This document shows, piece by piece, positions 23,534-31,740 of a DNA stretch of 33,610 bases. The notes beneath the pieces were generated by a model. The model searched no databases. It saw only the letters and a program-made list of their open reading frames with translations, and was not told where the DNA came from. Numbering within the stretch: the stretch's first letter is position 1; every line of letters begins with the position of its first letter. Made by a program: the position numbers and the translations under genes. Source of the DNA: Comamonadaceae bacterium (GTDB taxonomy: Bacteria; Pseudomonadota; Gammaproteobacteria; Burkholderiales; Burkholderiaceae_C); contig JANXSU010000271.1 of assembly GCA_025356545.1 (NCBI GenBank), forward strand, positions 1-33,610, given 5' to 3'.

Positions 23534-25612
23534 ATGCAGAAAGTAACCTCGCTCCACACCCTATCCACGTTGATTGAGGATTTGCGCGCCTATCAAACCG
23601 ACCTCAAAGCCCAGAATGCGACCCTGCAATACAGCCGACTTGCCGCTGAGGGGGCATCAGAACGGTTCGAAACCCTATTTTCCAATGTGCCTCTGGCTTT
23701 GATGGTAGTGGATGAGTCAGGCATGGTGATCCAAAGCAATGCGATGGCCTTGCGCTTGTTTCGCCCCACGGAACAAGACGCAGCGCTCAACTTTTTGATG
23801 CCTTTAGTTGAATCAGAGCATACGAATAACGTGGAACGAGCGATGGCTGTGGCACAACGTGATGGTCAAAGCAATGTGAACGAAGTCGTATTCTCGAGAG
23901 GTTCTGCTGGCAGGTTCACGGGTGATTTGCACATGGCACGTATTCAATACGCGAAAAACGAGCAAACCCATTTCATCTGCGCCATCATTGACCAAGGCCC
24001 TCTGTTGGCCGAGCGCCGGGCCTTGAATGAGCGGCGGCGTGCCCTGCAAGAAAGTGCAGCCGCCCTGCAGCAGCGCAACGAAGAATTACGTCTGAGCGAA
24101 AACCGGCTGGCGACCATCATCAACTCTTCGCTCGACGCCATCGTCTGCGTGGACAATGACTTACTAATCCGGGTGTTCAATCCGGCAGCCGCTATCCTGT
24201 TTCGATGCCCGGCCGAACAAGCCTTGAACACGCCGTTAGAACGATTTTTGCCCGAAATCACAAGCGCCATGGACACCATGCAAGTGGTCAAGCACGCCAT
24301 GCTCGGCGAAGTCATTGGTCAAACTGTGGATGGAAAAACGTTGGCGCTGGAAGCCAGCGTTACCAGCGAACACCATCCCCAGGGCATGATAACCACCGTT
24401 TTCGCACGCGATCTAACTTCCAAAAAACAGGTGGAAGCACACCGCAACACCCTTGAAATTCAATTACGAGAATCGCAAAAAATGCAGGCCATCGGCACTA
24501 TGGCCGGAGGCATCGCGCATGACTTCAATAACATTATTGGTGCGATTTTGGGCAATGTAACACTGGCCAAACAAGACACAGAGGGCGATGCGCCTGCAAT
24601 GATCAGTCTGATGGAGATTGACCGCGCCGCACATAGGGCCCGTGATCTGGTGCGACAGATTCTCACTTTCAGCCGTAACGAGCCACCCAAACGCAGTCCA
24701 ATTCAAATCACTGACGTGGTGGAGGAAACCGCCCGCTTACTAAAGGTCACACTCCCCCCTACGGTGGCACTGAAAATTCATCTCAAAAAAATACCATTGG
24801 TTCTGGCGGATGCCACCCAAATCGAGCAAGCCTTGCTCAACTTGTGCACCAACGCCATTCATTCGTTTGGGGCCAACAAAGGAACAGTCAGTATTTTGCT
24901 GGATGCTTGTCACCCACACTCGAAAGAGTGTGATCGGCTCGGTATTTCCCCCGGCTCTTACGTCACTGTTTGCGTCAGCGACACCGGCAGTGGTATGAGT
25001 CCCGAAAAGTTGGAACGAATTTTTGAGCCCTTTTTCACCACCAAACCCGTAGGCCAGGGTACGGGTTTAGGCTTATCTGTGGTGCACGGCATCATGCAAA
25101 GTCATGGTGGATGCGTGAACGTCACCAGCACCCCTGGCATGGGCAGTCAATTTACCCTGTACTTTCCGGTCACCTACCTGCAAGTGACGCCCACCTTGGA
25201 AGAAGTGCCCAAGTCGTCGTCGATATCAGGAACGGGCAAACATGTCTTGTATGTGGACGATGACGTTGCCCTGGTGTTCCTTGTGGAGCGATCGCTTAAA
25301 CGCAAAGGCTACGCGGTCAGCTCTTTTACCGACCCTCATCTGGCTGCAGCCGCTCTGCGTGAACGCCCCCTGGACTTCGACCTGCTCGTGACCGACTTCA
25401 ACATGCCGGGCTGCAGTGGCGTAGATTTACTACGCATTGCCCGCAATGCTCGGCCTGATCTTCCGGTAGCCCTAGCCTCTGGTTACATCACCCAGGACAT
25501 AGAAGACAGCGCCCTGGCCGAAGGGGCTCAGGCACTGATTCACAAGCCCAATGACATCGAAGAACTGTGCCTTACCGTGCAGCGCCTGCTGCAAGATGAC
25601 CGACTGCATTGA
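23534..25612 (+). CDS. cytosolic hybrid sensor histidine kinase (PAS-PAS-HisKA-HATPase-REC)
   Basis: A 692-residue hybrid kinase without membrane segments. Domains in order: a helical N-terminus (1-40), a first PAS-like region (about 45-150), a coiled linker rich in Arg and Glu (155-190), a second PAS (about 190-300), HisKA with His329 in GGIAHDFNN, an HATPase with the N-box CTNAIHSFG, G1 DTGSGM and GTGLGLSVVHG, and a C-terminal receiver from about 572, with Asp621 as the phosphoacceptor in TDFNMPG and Lys671 in HKP. The two PAS domains should sense a cytoplasmic signal. No separate response regulator is nearby, so the output partner is unknown. It is divergent from the CoA-transferase operon and its 3' end overlaps an RluA-type gene by 17 bp. 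Confidence 0.92.
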   Translation: MQKVTSLHTLSTLIEDLRAYQTDLKAQNATLQYSRLAAEGASERFETLFSNVPLALMVVDESGMVIQSNAMALRLFRPTEQDAALNFLMPLVESEHTNNVERAMAVAQRDGQSNVNEVVFSRGSAGRFTGDLHMARIQYAKNEQTHFICAIIDQGPLLAERRALNERRRALQESAAALQQRNEELRLSENRLATIINSSLDAIVCVDNDLLIRVFNPAAAILFRCPAEQALNTPLERFLPEITSAMDTMQVVKHAMLGEVIGQTVDGKTLALEASVTSEHHPQGMITTVFARDLTSKKQVEAHRNTLEIQLRESQKMQAIGTMAGGIAHDFNNIIGAILGNVTLAKQDTEGDAPAMISLMEIDRAAHRARDLVRQILTFSRNEPPKRSPIQITDVVEETARLLKVTLPPTVALKIHLKKIPLVLADATQIEQALLNLCTNAIHSFGANKGTVSILLDACHPHSKECDRLGISPGSYVTVCVSDTGSGMSPEKLERIFEPFFTTKPVGQGTGLGLSVVHGIMQSHGGCVNVTSTPGMGSQFTLYFPVTYLQVTPTLEEVPKSSSISGTGKHVLYVDDDVALVFLVERSLKRKGYAVSSFTDPHLAAAALRERPLDFDLLVTDFNMPGCSGVDLLRIARNARPDLPVALASGYITQDIEDSALAEGAQALIHKPNDIEELCLTVQRLLQDDRLH

Positions 25613-26288
25613 GTTCCCCTGCACGGCCGCCATCAGCCCGACACAAGTCATGGTTGTATTCCAGGACGACGCATTATTGGTGCTGCTAAAACCTGCCGGT
25701 CTGCTATCAGTACCCGGGCGTGGCCCTGATAAACAGGATTGCCTGAGTGCCCGAGTGCAACGTGATTTCCCCGATGCATTGGTCGTCCACCGGCTAGACA
25801 TGGCCACATCAGGTCTGATGCTGATGGCGCGTGGCCCGCTGGCGCAGCGTGCCCTCAATCACGCGTTTTCCCATCGACAGATTGACAAAACCTACATAGC
25901 CGTGGTGGCTGGCCATATGTCACCTCCGCAAGGCGATTGGGGGGTGATTGATCTGCCCATTGGGGTGGACTGGCCCCGGCGGCCACTGCGTATCATTGAT
26001 CCGGCACAGGGCAAACCCAGTGTCACGCGCTGGCGGATGGTAAACCAGCATTTGCAATCTTGGGACACCCCCACCACCCGCATAGAACTCGAACCGGTGA
26101 CAGGTCGAACCCACCAGCTTCGGGTTCATTTACAAGCGCAGGGACATTCCATCCTGGGTGATGCGCTGTATGCCAGCGAAGCAGTATGTGCCCAGGCGAA
26201 GCGGCTGCTGCTGCATGCCAGTACATTGCATTTTTCACACCCCATCAGCGGTGAGCTTTTAAGTTTCAGCTCTGCGCCAGAATTCTGA
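25596..26288 (+). CDS. RluA-family pseudouridine synthase
   Basis: A 230-residue RluA-family enzyme. The catalytic motif HRLDMATSGL begins at residue 65, with Asp68 as nucleophile; K-T-Y-I-A-V-V-A-G and GRTHQLRVHL are further family motifs. There is no S4 domain, and the short length fits RluA/TruC-like or tRNA/rRNA-modifying members (E. coli RluA modifies 23S U746 and tRNA U32). I chose the ATG at 25596, which overlaps the kinase stop by 17 bp; an ATG at 25650 starts nearer the domain and remains possible. The overlap implies co-transcription with the kinase, an unusual partner for an RNA-modifying enzyme. Target RNA is not determined. Confidence 0.87.
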   Translation: MTDCIEFPCTAAISPTQVMVVFQDDALLVLLKPAGLLSVPGRGPDKQDCLSARVQRDFPDALVVHRLDMATSGLMLMARGPLAQRALNHAFSHRQIDKTYIAVVAGHMSPPQGDWGVIDLPIGVDWPRRPLRIIDPAQGKPSVTRWRMVNQHLQSWDTPTTRIELEPVTGRTHQLRVHLQAQGHSILGDALYASEAVCAQAKRLLLHASTLHFSHPISGELLSFSSAPEF

Positions 26289-26291
26289 TTT

Positions 26292-26414
26292 CTACGGCCA
26301 GTGGGCATGGGACAGCACACGCTGCGTTAGGCTGCCCAACACCCACTTTTCCAGACCATGCCGACCCTGAGAGCCCATCACAATCAAATCAGCACCCGCC
26401 TTGGCAGCCGCGTT
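26292..26414 (-). pseudogene. C-terminal remnant of a universal stress protein
   Basis: The 41 codons before a TAG at 26292-26294 encode the C-terminal part of a UspA-family protein: KAGADLIVMGSQGRHGL and WVLGSLTQRVLSHA match the ATP-binding G-x2-G-x9-G-S/T region. A TGA lies in frame four codons further upstream and no N-terminal two-thirds is present. The fragment ends at a perfect hairpin beside the stop of the dioxygenase gene. So a usp gene once stood here and was truncated, probably when the neighbouring genes arrived; that history is inference. Confidence 0.7.
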
Positions 26415-26428
26415 TGACCCTCGTCAAA
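26413..26428. repeat. perfect dyad TTTGAC-CCTC-GTCAAA resembling an FNR/Anr-type box
   Basis: A perfect 6+4+6 inverted repeat directly next to the dioxygenase stop codon. The core TTGAC-N4-GTCAA resembles the FNR/Anr-type pattern TTGAY-N4-RTCAA, and usp genes are often oxygen-regulated, but the site is at a decay junction. No T-tract follows on either strand, so it is not a normal terminator. It could be a leftover regulatory site, a junction scar, or chance. Confidence 0.4.
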
Positions 26429-27181
26429 TCAAGTCGCTTTTAAACGCAGCCCCTGAAAGCTGCCCTGGCGCAAGGTGATGACGAGCGTGTCACGATAACC
26501 CTCTTCATTCAGGGGTTGGATGGGGGTGGATTCATGGATCACGCGCTCATCGTCCAGCAGCAATAGTGACCACGGCTCGGTCAAGGTAAAGCGCTGGCCG
26601 TGCGGACCATCGGCTTCAAACACCCGCGTCTCACCGCCTTTGATGCCGTGACGCTCCACCAAGAACACGGCCACCAGATCGACCCCATCGCGGTGCGCGC
26701 CCTCGGGCGTGGGGCGGCCAATGCCGTCGGTGGTGTCGATGCGAAACTGATGGGCCTCGACGAACCAGGGTGTCTCACCCTTCAGCGCGTTACTCACAGC
26801 ACCCAACCATTGGAGCAGTTTCGTCCAAGCCACCTGCTCGACCAAGGCGGACGACATGGGCTCAAACCAGCGCTCCATGCCGCCGTGCAGAGCGTTGTAC
26901 TCCACTGGCTGCCAGTGGGCGCGGTGGGCCACCTGCGTGACTTTTTCGCCCACGACTTCAAAGCAAGAATGGCGCCGCCGCCGGTAGCGGCCTCCGTCCT
27001 TCAGGTGCGCATCGGGTGGCAGATCGCGCCAAAAGGCTTGCAAACCCTCCAGTTCGGCCAAGCTACAGTCTGCGAGCTGGGCCACGCTGGCGGCACTTAG
27101 CACGGCATAGCCCTGCTGGTGCAGCGTCGTGTCCAGTTGCGCTGGCGCGACTGGGTCAGGAGACAACAACAAACGGGTCAT
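26429..27181 (-). CDS. 2-oxoglutarate/Fe(II)-dependent dioxygenase (PF10014/IDO-like)
   Basis: A 250-residue protein of the 2OG-Fe dioxygenase (PF10014) type, whose best-known member is the Bacillus L-isoleucine dioxygenase. Iron ligands are visible: His163 and Asp165 in GAHRDGVDLV and His216 in RVIHESTP; Arg230 in GYRDTLVITL is placed to hold 2-oxoglutarate. Family enzymes hydroxylate free aliphatic amino acids and some can sulfoxidise methionine. It follows the MesD-like synthase by 24 bp on the same strand, so the pair is likely an operon. The substrate here is unknown; an amino acid of the methionine family is an inference from context. Its stop abuts a hairpin and a usp remnant. Confidence 0.82.
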   Translation of the reverse strand: MTRLLLSPDPVAPAQLDTTLHQQGYAVLSAASVAQLADCSLAELEGLQAFWRDLPPDAHLKDGGRYRRRRHSCFEVVGEKVTQVAHRAHWQPVEYNALHGGMERWFEPMSSALVEQVAWTKLLQWLGAVSNALKGETPWFVEAHQFRIDTTDGIGRPTPEGAHRDGVDLVAVFLVERHGIKGGETRVFEADGPHGQRFTLTEPWSLLLLDDERVIHESTPIQPLNEEGYRDTLVITLRQGSFQGLRLKAT

Positions 27182-27205
27182 CGTGACAGATCTAAGGCTT
27201 GGGGT

Positions 27206-28234
27206 TCAGGCTTTCTGCGCGTAGCGCTGGCGTGCCAGCGCTGCACCCTGGGCCAATGCTTCGAGCTTGCGCCGGGCGATCTCTCGGTCCATCGGGGCCA
27301 TGCCGCAATTGGTGCAGGGGAAAATGCGGTTAAAGGGCACGTACTCCAAGGCCTTGCCAATGGTGTCGGCTACCTGCTCGGGGGTTTCCACCGTATCGCT
27401 GGCCACGTCAATCACGCCCACCATCACGTCTTTGCCTTCGAGCAACTTCATCAGGTGCGGTGGTACATGCGAGTGGTAGCACTCCAGGCTCACTTGCTGG
27501 ATGCTGCTTTGGGCCAGGGCCGGGAACACGGTCTCGTACTGGCGCCACTCGTCGCCGAGTTTTTCTTTCCAGTCGTCGTTGGCCTTGATGCCGTAGCCGT
27601 AGCAAATGTGCACAGCCGTGGTGCAGGTCAAGCCTTGGGCGGCACGTTCCACGGCCTTCACGCCCCAGTCGGCCGCGTCTTTCATGTACACATTGAAGGC
27701 GGGCTCGTCAAACTGGATGATGTCCACACCGTCGGCTTGCAAGGCCAGGGCTTCAAGGTTGAGCAGCTCGGCAAAGGCCATGGCCAGTTTGATTTTGTCG
27801 CCGTAAAAGTTATCCGCCACGGTGTCCACGATGGTCATGGGGCCGGGCAGGGTGAACTTGATTTTCTTCGTGGTGTGGGCGCGTAAAAACTGCGCCTCCA
27901 TCGCGTGCACGCGGCCTTTAAGTTTGAGCGCAGCAACCACCTGAGGCACCATGGCGTCGTAGCGGTTGTCGCGGATGCCCATCTTGACCTTGTGCTCGAA
28001 GTCGATGCCTTCGACCTGCTCCAAAAAGCCGTGTACAAAGTGCTGACGCGACTGCTCGCCGTCGCCAATGATGTCCACGCCGGCGTCCTCTTGCGCCTTG
28101 ATCCACAAGAGCGTGGCGTCTTTCTTGGCCTGGGTCAGCTCAAGCCCTTCGGCCTTCCACTGCGGCCAGAGTTTTTGGGTTTCGGCGAGCCAAGACGGTT
28201 TGGGCAGGCTGCCTGCGATGGCGGTTTCGAACAT
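27206..28234 (-). CDS. mesD: MesD-like core methionine synthase (MetE catalytic domain only)
   Basis: A 342-residue protein consisting only of the zinc-binding catalytic domain of MetE. Zinc/homocysteine ligands are His209 and Cys211 in AVHICYG, Glu251 in SLECYH and Cys310 in CTNCGM. The opening AGSLPKPSWLAE and the blocks DGEQSRQHF and QFDEPAFNVY match the MesD family as I remember it. There is no folate-binding N-terminal domain. MesD proteins of aerobic bacteria are reported to make methionine without methyl-folate or cobalamin and to need oxygen and a DUF1852 partner. Here the next gene is a 2OG dioxygenase and no DUF1852 gene is visible. Assignment to MesD over other core-MetE proteins is moderately sure; methyl transfer to homocysteine is inferred. 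Confidence 0.8.
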   Translation of the reverse strand: MFETAIAGSLPKPSWLAETQKLWPQWKAEGLELTQAKKDATLLWIKAQEDAGVDIIGDGEQSRQHFVHGFLEQVEGIDFEHKVKMGIRDNRYDAMVPQVVAALKLKGRVHAMEAQFLRAHTTKKIKFTLPGPMTIVDTVADNFYGDKIKLAMAFAELLNLEALALQADGVDIIQFDEPAFNVYMKDAADWGVKAVERAAQGLTCTTAVHICYGYGIKANDDWKEKLGDEWRQYETVFPALAQSSIQQVSLECYHSHVPPHLMKLLEGKDVMVGVIDVASDTVETPEQVADTIGKALEYVPFNRIFPCTNCGMAPMDREIARRKLEALAQGAALARQRYAQKA

Positions 28235-28257
28235 GATGAGTACCTAATGTTGTTGAT

Positions 28258-28316
28258 CCGTTCACCCTGAGCTTGTCGCAGGGTTCGCAAGGCTTCGACA
28301 AGCTCAGCCCGAACGG
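28258..28316. repeat. dispersed REP-like inverted repeat
   Basis: Two 21 bp arms, 28258-28278 and 28296-28316, are complementary except for three positions and flank a 17 nt loop. The right arm reads CGACAAGCTCAGCCCGAACGG, minus its last base, a core I know as a widespread intergenic repeat in Proteobacteria, including Comamonadaceae. It lies just upstream of the mesD-like gene and downstream of the flavin oxidoreductase gene. No T-tract follows, so it is a repeat first and at most a weak transcription barrier. Confidence 0.75.
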
Positions 28317-28351
28317 AAGGGTTGCATAAGTGGAAATTAACGATCTCTGGT

Positions 28352-29353
28352 CTATTGTCTCAAATCAAAGGCCTGGGCCAGCAACTCGTAAGACCGGCGT
28401 CGCGCCTGCGGCTCGCTGGCCCAGGTGATGATGACCAGCTCGTCAAGCTCCAGCGACTCAGCCAGGGTGCGCAGCCGCTGGGCCACCTCGGCCCCATTGC
28501 CCACCAGTGCGTTGCGCCGCAAACGCTCCAGCGCGGGCAGCTCTGCCGCGCTGTAGTCACGCAGGGCCTCATCAGCCGGCAAGATGGGGCCGAGCTGGCC
28601 GATGTTGCGGTCCATGCGCCAGCGCTCGCGACTGCGAAAGTGGTGCCAGGCTTGCTCGGTTGTGTCAGCCGCCAGCGCCCAAACGCACAGGGTAGCGTGC
28701 GGTCGCGGTAACTGTGCCGTGGGTTGAAAGTTGTGACGGTAGAGCCCCAAGGCCTCGGACGCGCCTTGGCCATCGGTGATGAAGTAGGCAAAGGCGTAGG
28801 GCAAGCCGTAATGCGCCGCAAGCTGGGCACCGTAGTTGGAACTGCCCAGCATCCACAGCGTGGGGGCGGTCGGCCCGGTGGGGCAGGCATCGACCCCATG
28901 GCCGGGATGGCCAGTCGGCAAGCCGCTGCCCGTGACCCAGGCCTGCAACTCCAGAACTTGGCGCGGGAAATCTTCAGATGCATTGGCGTTTGGGTTGAGC
29001 AACTGCGAAGTGCGGTAGTCACTGCCCGGCGCGCGACCCACGCCCAGGTCAATGCGCCCCGGTGCGAGCGCGTCCAGCACGCGAAACTGCTCAGCAACTT
29101 TGAGCGGTGCGTAGTGCGGCAACATCACGCCTGCGCTGCCAATCCGGATACGCGTGGTACGCGCCGCCACCGCCGCCATCAGCACCTCGGGCGCACTGCC
29201 CACGATGCTGGGGTGGCTGTGGTGCTCACTGAGCCAGAAGCGGTGGTAGCCCAGGGCTTCACAGTGTTCGGCCAGCGCCAGCGTGTCCCGAATGGCGTCA
29301 CTTTGAGGGCAACCCGCCACGGCTACGGATTGATCGAGAACAGAAAGTTTCAT
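28352..29353 (-). CDS. LLM-class (luciferase-like) flavin-dependent oxidoreductase
   Basis: A 333-residue single-domain bacterial luciferase-like protein of the group close to YhbW (LuxA/LuxB-like fold). Visible features are FWLSEHHSHPSIVGSAPEVL at residues 39-58, the RIRIGSAGVMLPHYAPLKVA strand, and GRIDLGVGRAPGSDY, all typical of FMN-binding LLM proteins. The enzymes use reduced flavin and O2 (or F420 in other lineages). I chose the ATG at 29353: it overlaps the ligase stop as ATGA, and the domain starts there. It is second in an operon with an acyl-CoA ligase. Substrate unknown; oxidation of an acyl-linked compound is only a guess. Confidence 0.87.
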   Translation of the reverse strand: MKLSVLDQSVAVAGCPQSDAIRDTLALAEHCEALGYHRFWLSEHHSHPSIVGSAPEVLMAAVAARTTRIRIGSAGVMLPHYAPLKVAEQFRVLDALAPGRIDLGVGRAPGSDYRTSQLLNPNANASEDFPRQVLELQAWVTGSGLPTGHPGHGVDACPTGPTAPTLWMLGSSNYGAQLAAHYGLPYAFAYFITDGQGASEALGLYRHNFQPTAQLPRPHATLCVWALAADTTEQAWHHFRSRERWRMDRNIGQLGPILPADEALRDYSAAELPALERLRRNALVGNGAEVAQRLRTLAESLELDELVIITWASEPQARRRSYELLAQAFDLRQ

Positions 29354-31059
29354 TGGTATTTTTCGGATTTTTCGGCTTCTTGCAGCACCCGCCACAGCAC
29401 TTTTCCACTGCCACTTTTAGGCAGCGCATCGACAAACTGAATGCTGCGCGGCACCTTGTACACCGCCATGTGTTCACGACACCAGTCGATGATAGTCGGC
29501 TCATCGAGGTGCCCCACAAATTCAGGGCGCAGGACGACGATGGCTTTGACCGACTCGCCCCGATAGCTGTCTTGGGTCGCAATGATGCAGGCCTCTTGAA
29601 TCGCAGGGTGCTTGAACATCAAAGCCTCCACCTCGGCCGGCCAGACCTTGAAGCCCGACGCATTGATCATGCGTTTGAGCCGGTCTGTCATGAAAAAGTA
29701 GCCCTCTCTGTCCACGTAACCCAAATCACCCGAGCGGAAAAACCGCTTGCCCTCCAGCTCAATGAACGCCGCCGCCGTGGCCTCGGGCAACTTCCAGTAA
29801 CCCTGAAACACCTGGGGGCCGCTGATGATGATTTCGCCTGCTTCACCTTGCGCAAGCTCCTGCAAGGTCTGTGGGTCAATCACCCGCGAATCCACGCTCA
29901 TATAGGGGATACCCAGGCATTGTTGTTTGGGTTCATCGGGCGGGTTGGTGTGCGATGGGGCCGCCGTTTCCGTCAAACCATAGCCTTCGATGTAGCGCAG
30001 ACCAAACTGCTCATACAGGCGCTGCGCCACCGCTTGCGGCATGGCCGCCCCACCTCCGCCGATGTAGCGCAGGCTGGACAAATCAAACTGCGCAAACTGG
30101 GGACTGGCCAGCAGGTCAATCACCATGGTGGGAATGTTGGGCCAATGTGTGACACGGCGGCGTGAGATCAATTGCCCGGCCAGTTCACGGTCCCAGCGCG
30201 GCATCAGAATGAGCGTGCCGCCCAAGTAGATGTTGGCGTGCATCAGGCTGACCATGCCGGTGATGTGGAACATGGGCATCACGGCCAGCGCCACGTTTTC
30301 GACCGTGCCGTTGTTCCACAGCCCGCTGGCCACCGCGTTGTGCATGATGCTGGCGTGCGTGTGCATGCAGCCTTTAGGCAGGCCAGTGGTGCCGCTGGTG
30401 TAGGGCAGCAAGGCCAAATCAGTTGGGCCGACCTGCAACGCGGGTAATGCCTTGCTCTCACACTGCGCTTGCAAAACATCCTCCCAGGCATGCACCCGAC
30501 CGCCTTGCAGCTCGGGCAAGTCGTGGCGGGTGAGCAACCAATCACGCCAAACGGCGGGAGGCGCTTCATCGCCCGTGACACTGGCATCAAACGCATCGGT
30601 GAACTGGGTCACGATCAAATGCGCCAGTCGCTGGCCAGGCGGCAAGGCGTCGCTGGCTTGGGCCAGTTCTGGGGCCCGGTCGCCGCTGGTGATGGCCACA
30701 CGGGTGTCCGGGTCGGTGATGTAGTGTTGTAGCTCCTCCACCCGGTTCATGGGGTTAACCGGCACCACCACTGCGTTCGCACGCAGGATGGCAAAGTGGG
30801 CGATGACAAGCTGCGGGCAGTTTTGCAGATTCAGTACGACTCTGTCACCTTTTTCGACCCCCAGACCTTTCAGAACAAGCGCAAGTCGCTCTGCTTTTTG
30901 TAGCACATCGGCGTAGCTGAAGACCCGACCAAAGAACACCAGACAGGCTTTGTGCGGGTAGCGTTGCGCGCTGGTGGCCAAGTTGTCCCACAAAGTGGTG
31001 GCCGGTGGCGTCAGCGCATGGGGCAGGCGACGGGGCCAGTGGGGGTCGTGTAAACGCAT
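29350..31059 (-). CDS. AMP-forming acyl-CoA ligase (long-chain/aromatic acid type)
   Basis: A 569-residue ANL-superfamily ligase. The P-loop is YTSGTTGLPKG, the A5 motif YGLTETAAPSHTNP, the A7 motif YFRSGDLGYVDREGYF in slightly altered form, the hinge DRLKRMINASGFKVWP, and the C-terminal catalytic lysine lies in PKSGSGKVLW. It activates a carboxylic acid to acyl-AMP and then to acyl-CoA. I chose the ATG at 31059 because the longer frame upstream lies in divergent promoter DNA and does not resemble the family; an ATG at 31113 is possible, and neither has a clear Shine-Dalgarno. It is coupled (ATGA) to the LLM oxidoreductase gene and divergent from a second Mo hydroxylase pair. Acyl specificity unknown. 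Confidence 0.88.
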   Translation of the reverse strand: MRLHDPHWPRRLPHALTPPATTLWDNLATSAQRYPHKACLVFFGRVFSYADVLQKAERLALVLKGLGVEKGDRVVLNLQNCPQLVIAHFAILRANAVVVPVNPMNRVEELQHYITDPDTRVAITSGDRAPELAQASDALPPGQRLAHLIVTQFTDAFDASVTGDEAPPAVWRDWLLTRHDLPELQGGRVHAWEDVLQAQCESKALPALQVGPTDLALLPYTSGTTGLPKGCMHTHASIMHNAVASGLWNNGTVENVALAVMPMFHITGMVSLMHANIYLGGTLILMPRWDRELAGQLISRRRVTHWPNIPTMVIDLLASPQFAQFDLSSLRYIGGGGAAMPQAVAQRLYEQFGLRYIEGYGLTETAAPSHTNPPDEPKQQCLGIPYMSVDSRVIDPQTLQELAQGEAGEIIISGPQVFQGYWKLPEATAAAFIELEGKRFFRSGDLGYVDREGYFFMTDRLKRMINASGFKVWPAEVEALMFKHPAIQEACIIATQDSYRGESVKAIVVLRPEFVGHLDEPTIIDWCREHMAVYKVPRSIQFVDALPKSGSGKVLWRVLQEAEKSEKYQ

Positions 31060-31236
31060 AAATAAAGAATGGCTGGGTTGAAAGCTACGCAAGAACATGG
31101 CGGGTTGGCGCATTGTCAGCCCGATCGTCCCAAGTGTTTTCTCGGATTGCGTATTCTGAGCAGGCGTTTTATAAACCCCCTCGACTGTGGCAACATTCGC
31201 CCGGCCTTTATCGCCAAGCACATTTGAGGAAACACA

Positions 31237-31740
31237 ATGGCAAAACTGAACGTCAACGGCAAGGTTCGTGAATTCGAAGCCGAACCCGACACCCCGCTTT
31301 TATGGGTCTTGCGCGAGCAAATCGGCCTGACCGGCACTAAATACGGCTGCGGCGTGGCCCAGTGCGGTGCGTGCACCGTGCACATTGATGGCGTGGCCAC
31401 CCGCACCTGCGTGCGCCCGGTGTCCTCCGTCAGTCCGAATGAAAAAGTGGTGACGATTGAGGGCCTCTCGCCCAACGGCTCGCACCCAGTGCAAAAAGCC
31501 TGGGCCAAGCTGGATGTGCCGCAGTGCGGCTACTGCCAAAGCGGCATGATCATGGCCGTGACCGCGCTGCTCAAAGCCAAACCCAACCCAAGCGACGCCG
31601 ACATCAACGCCGCCATCACCAACATTTGCCGCTGCGGCACCTACAACCGCATCCGCGCTGCCATCAAGGTAGTAGTCGCCGGCGGTAACACAAAGAGCGC
31701 CCAACTGTCCATCCAGCACGCTGACGGGAGCACCACATGA
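31237..31740 (+). CDS. [2Fe-2S] small subunit of a second molybdenum hydroxylase
   Basis: A 167-residue ferredoxin-like small subunit like the one at 18861-19361. Ligands of the first cluster are Cys38, Cys43, Cys46 and Cys58; of the second Cys97, Cys100, Cys131 and Cys133. A GAGGA Shine-Dalgarno precedes the ATG at 31237. Its stop overlaps the large-subunit ATG (ATGA), so the two subunits are translationally coupled. The 177 bp region upstream separates it from the divergent acyl-CoA ligase and should hold both promoters; no operator was recognised. It lacks a signal peptide and would be carried by the Tat-tagged large subunit. Confidence 0.93.
   Translation: MAKLNVNGKVREFEAEPDTPLLWVLREQIGLTGTKYGCGVAQCGACTVHIDGVATRTCVRPVSSVSPNEKVVTIEGLSPNGSHPVQKAWAKLDVPQCGYCQSGMIMAVTALLKAKPNPSDADINAAITNICRCGTYNRIRAAIKVVVAGGNTKSAQLSIQHADGSTT

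Noticed and set aside
31060-31221. longer N-terminus for the acyl-CoA ligase
   Set aside because: It lies in the divergent promoter region and the residues do not resemble any ligase N-terminus.
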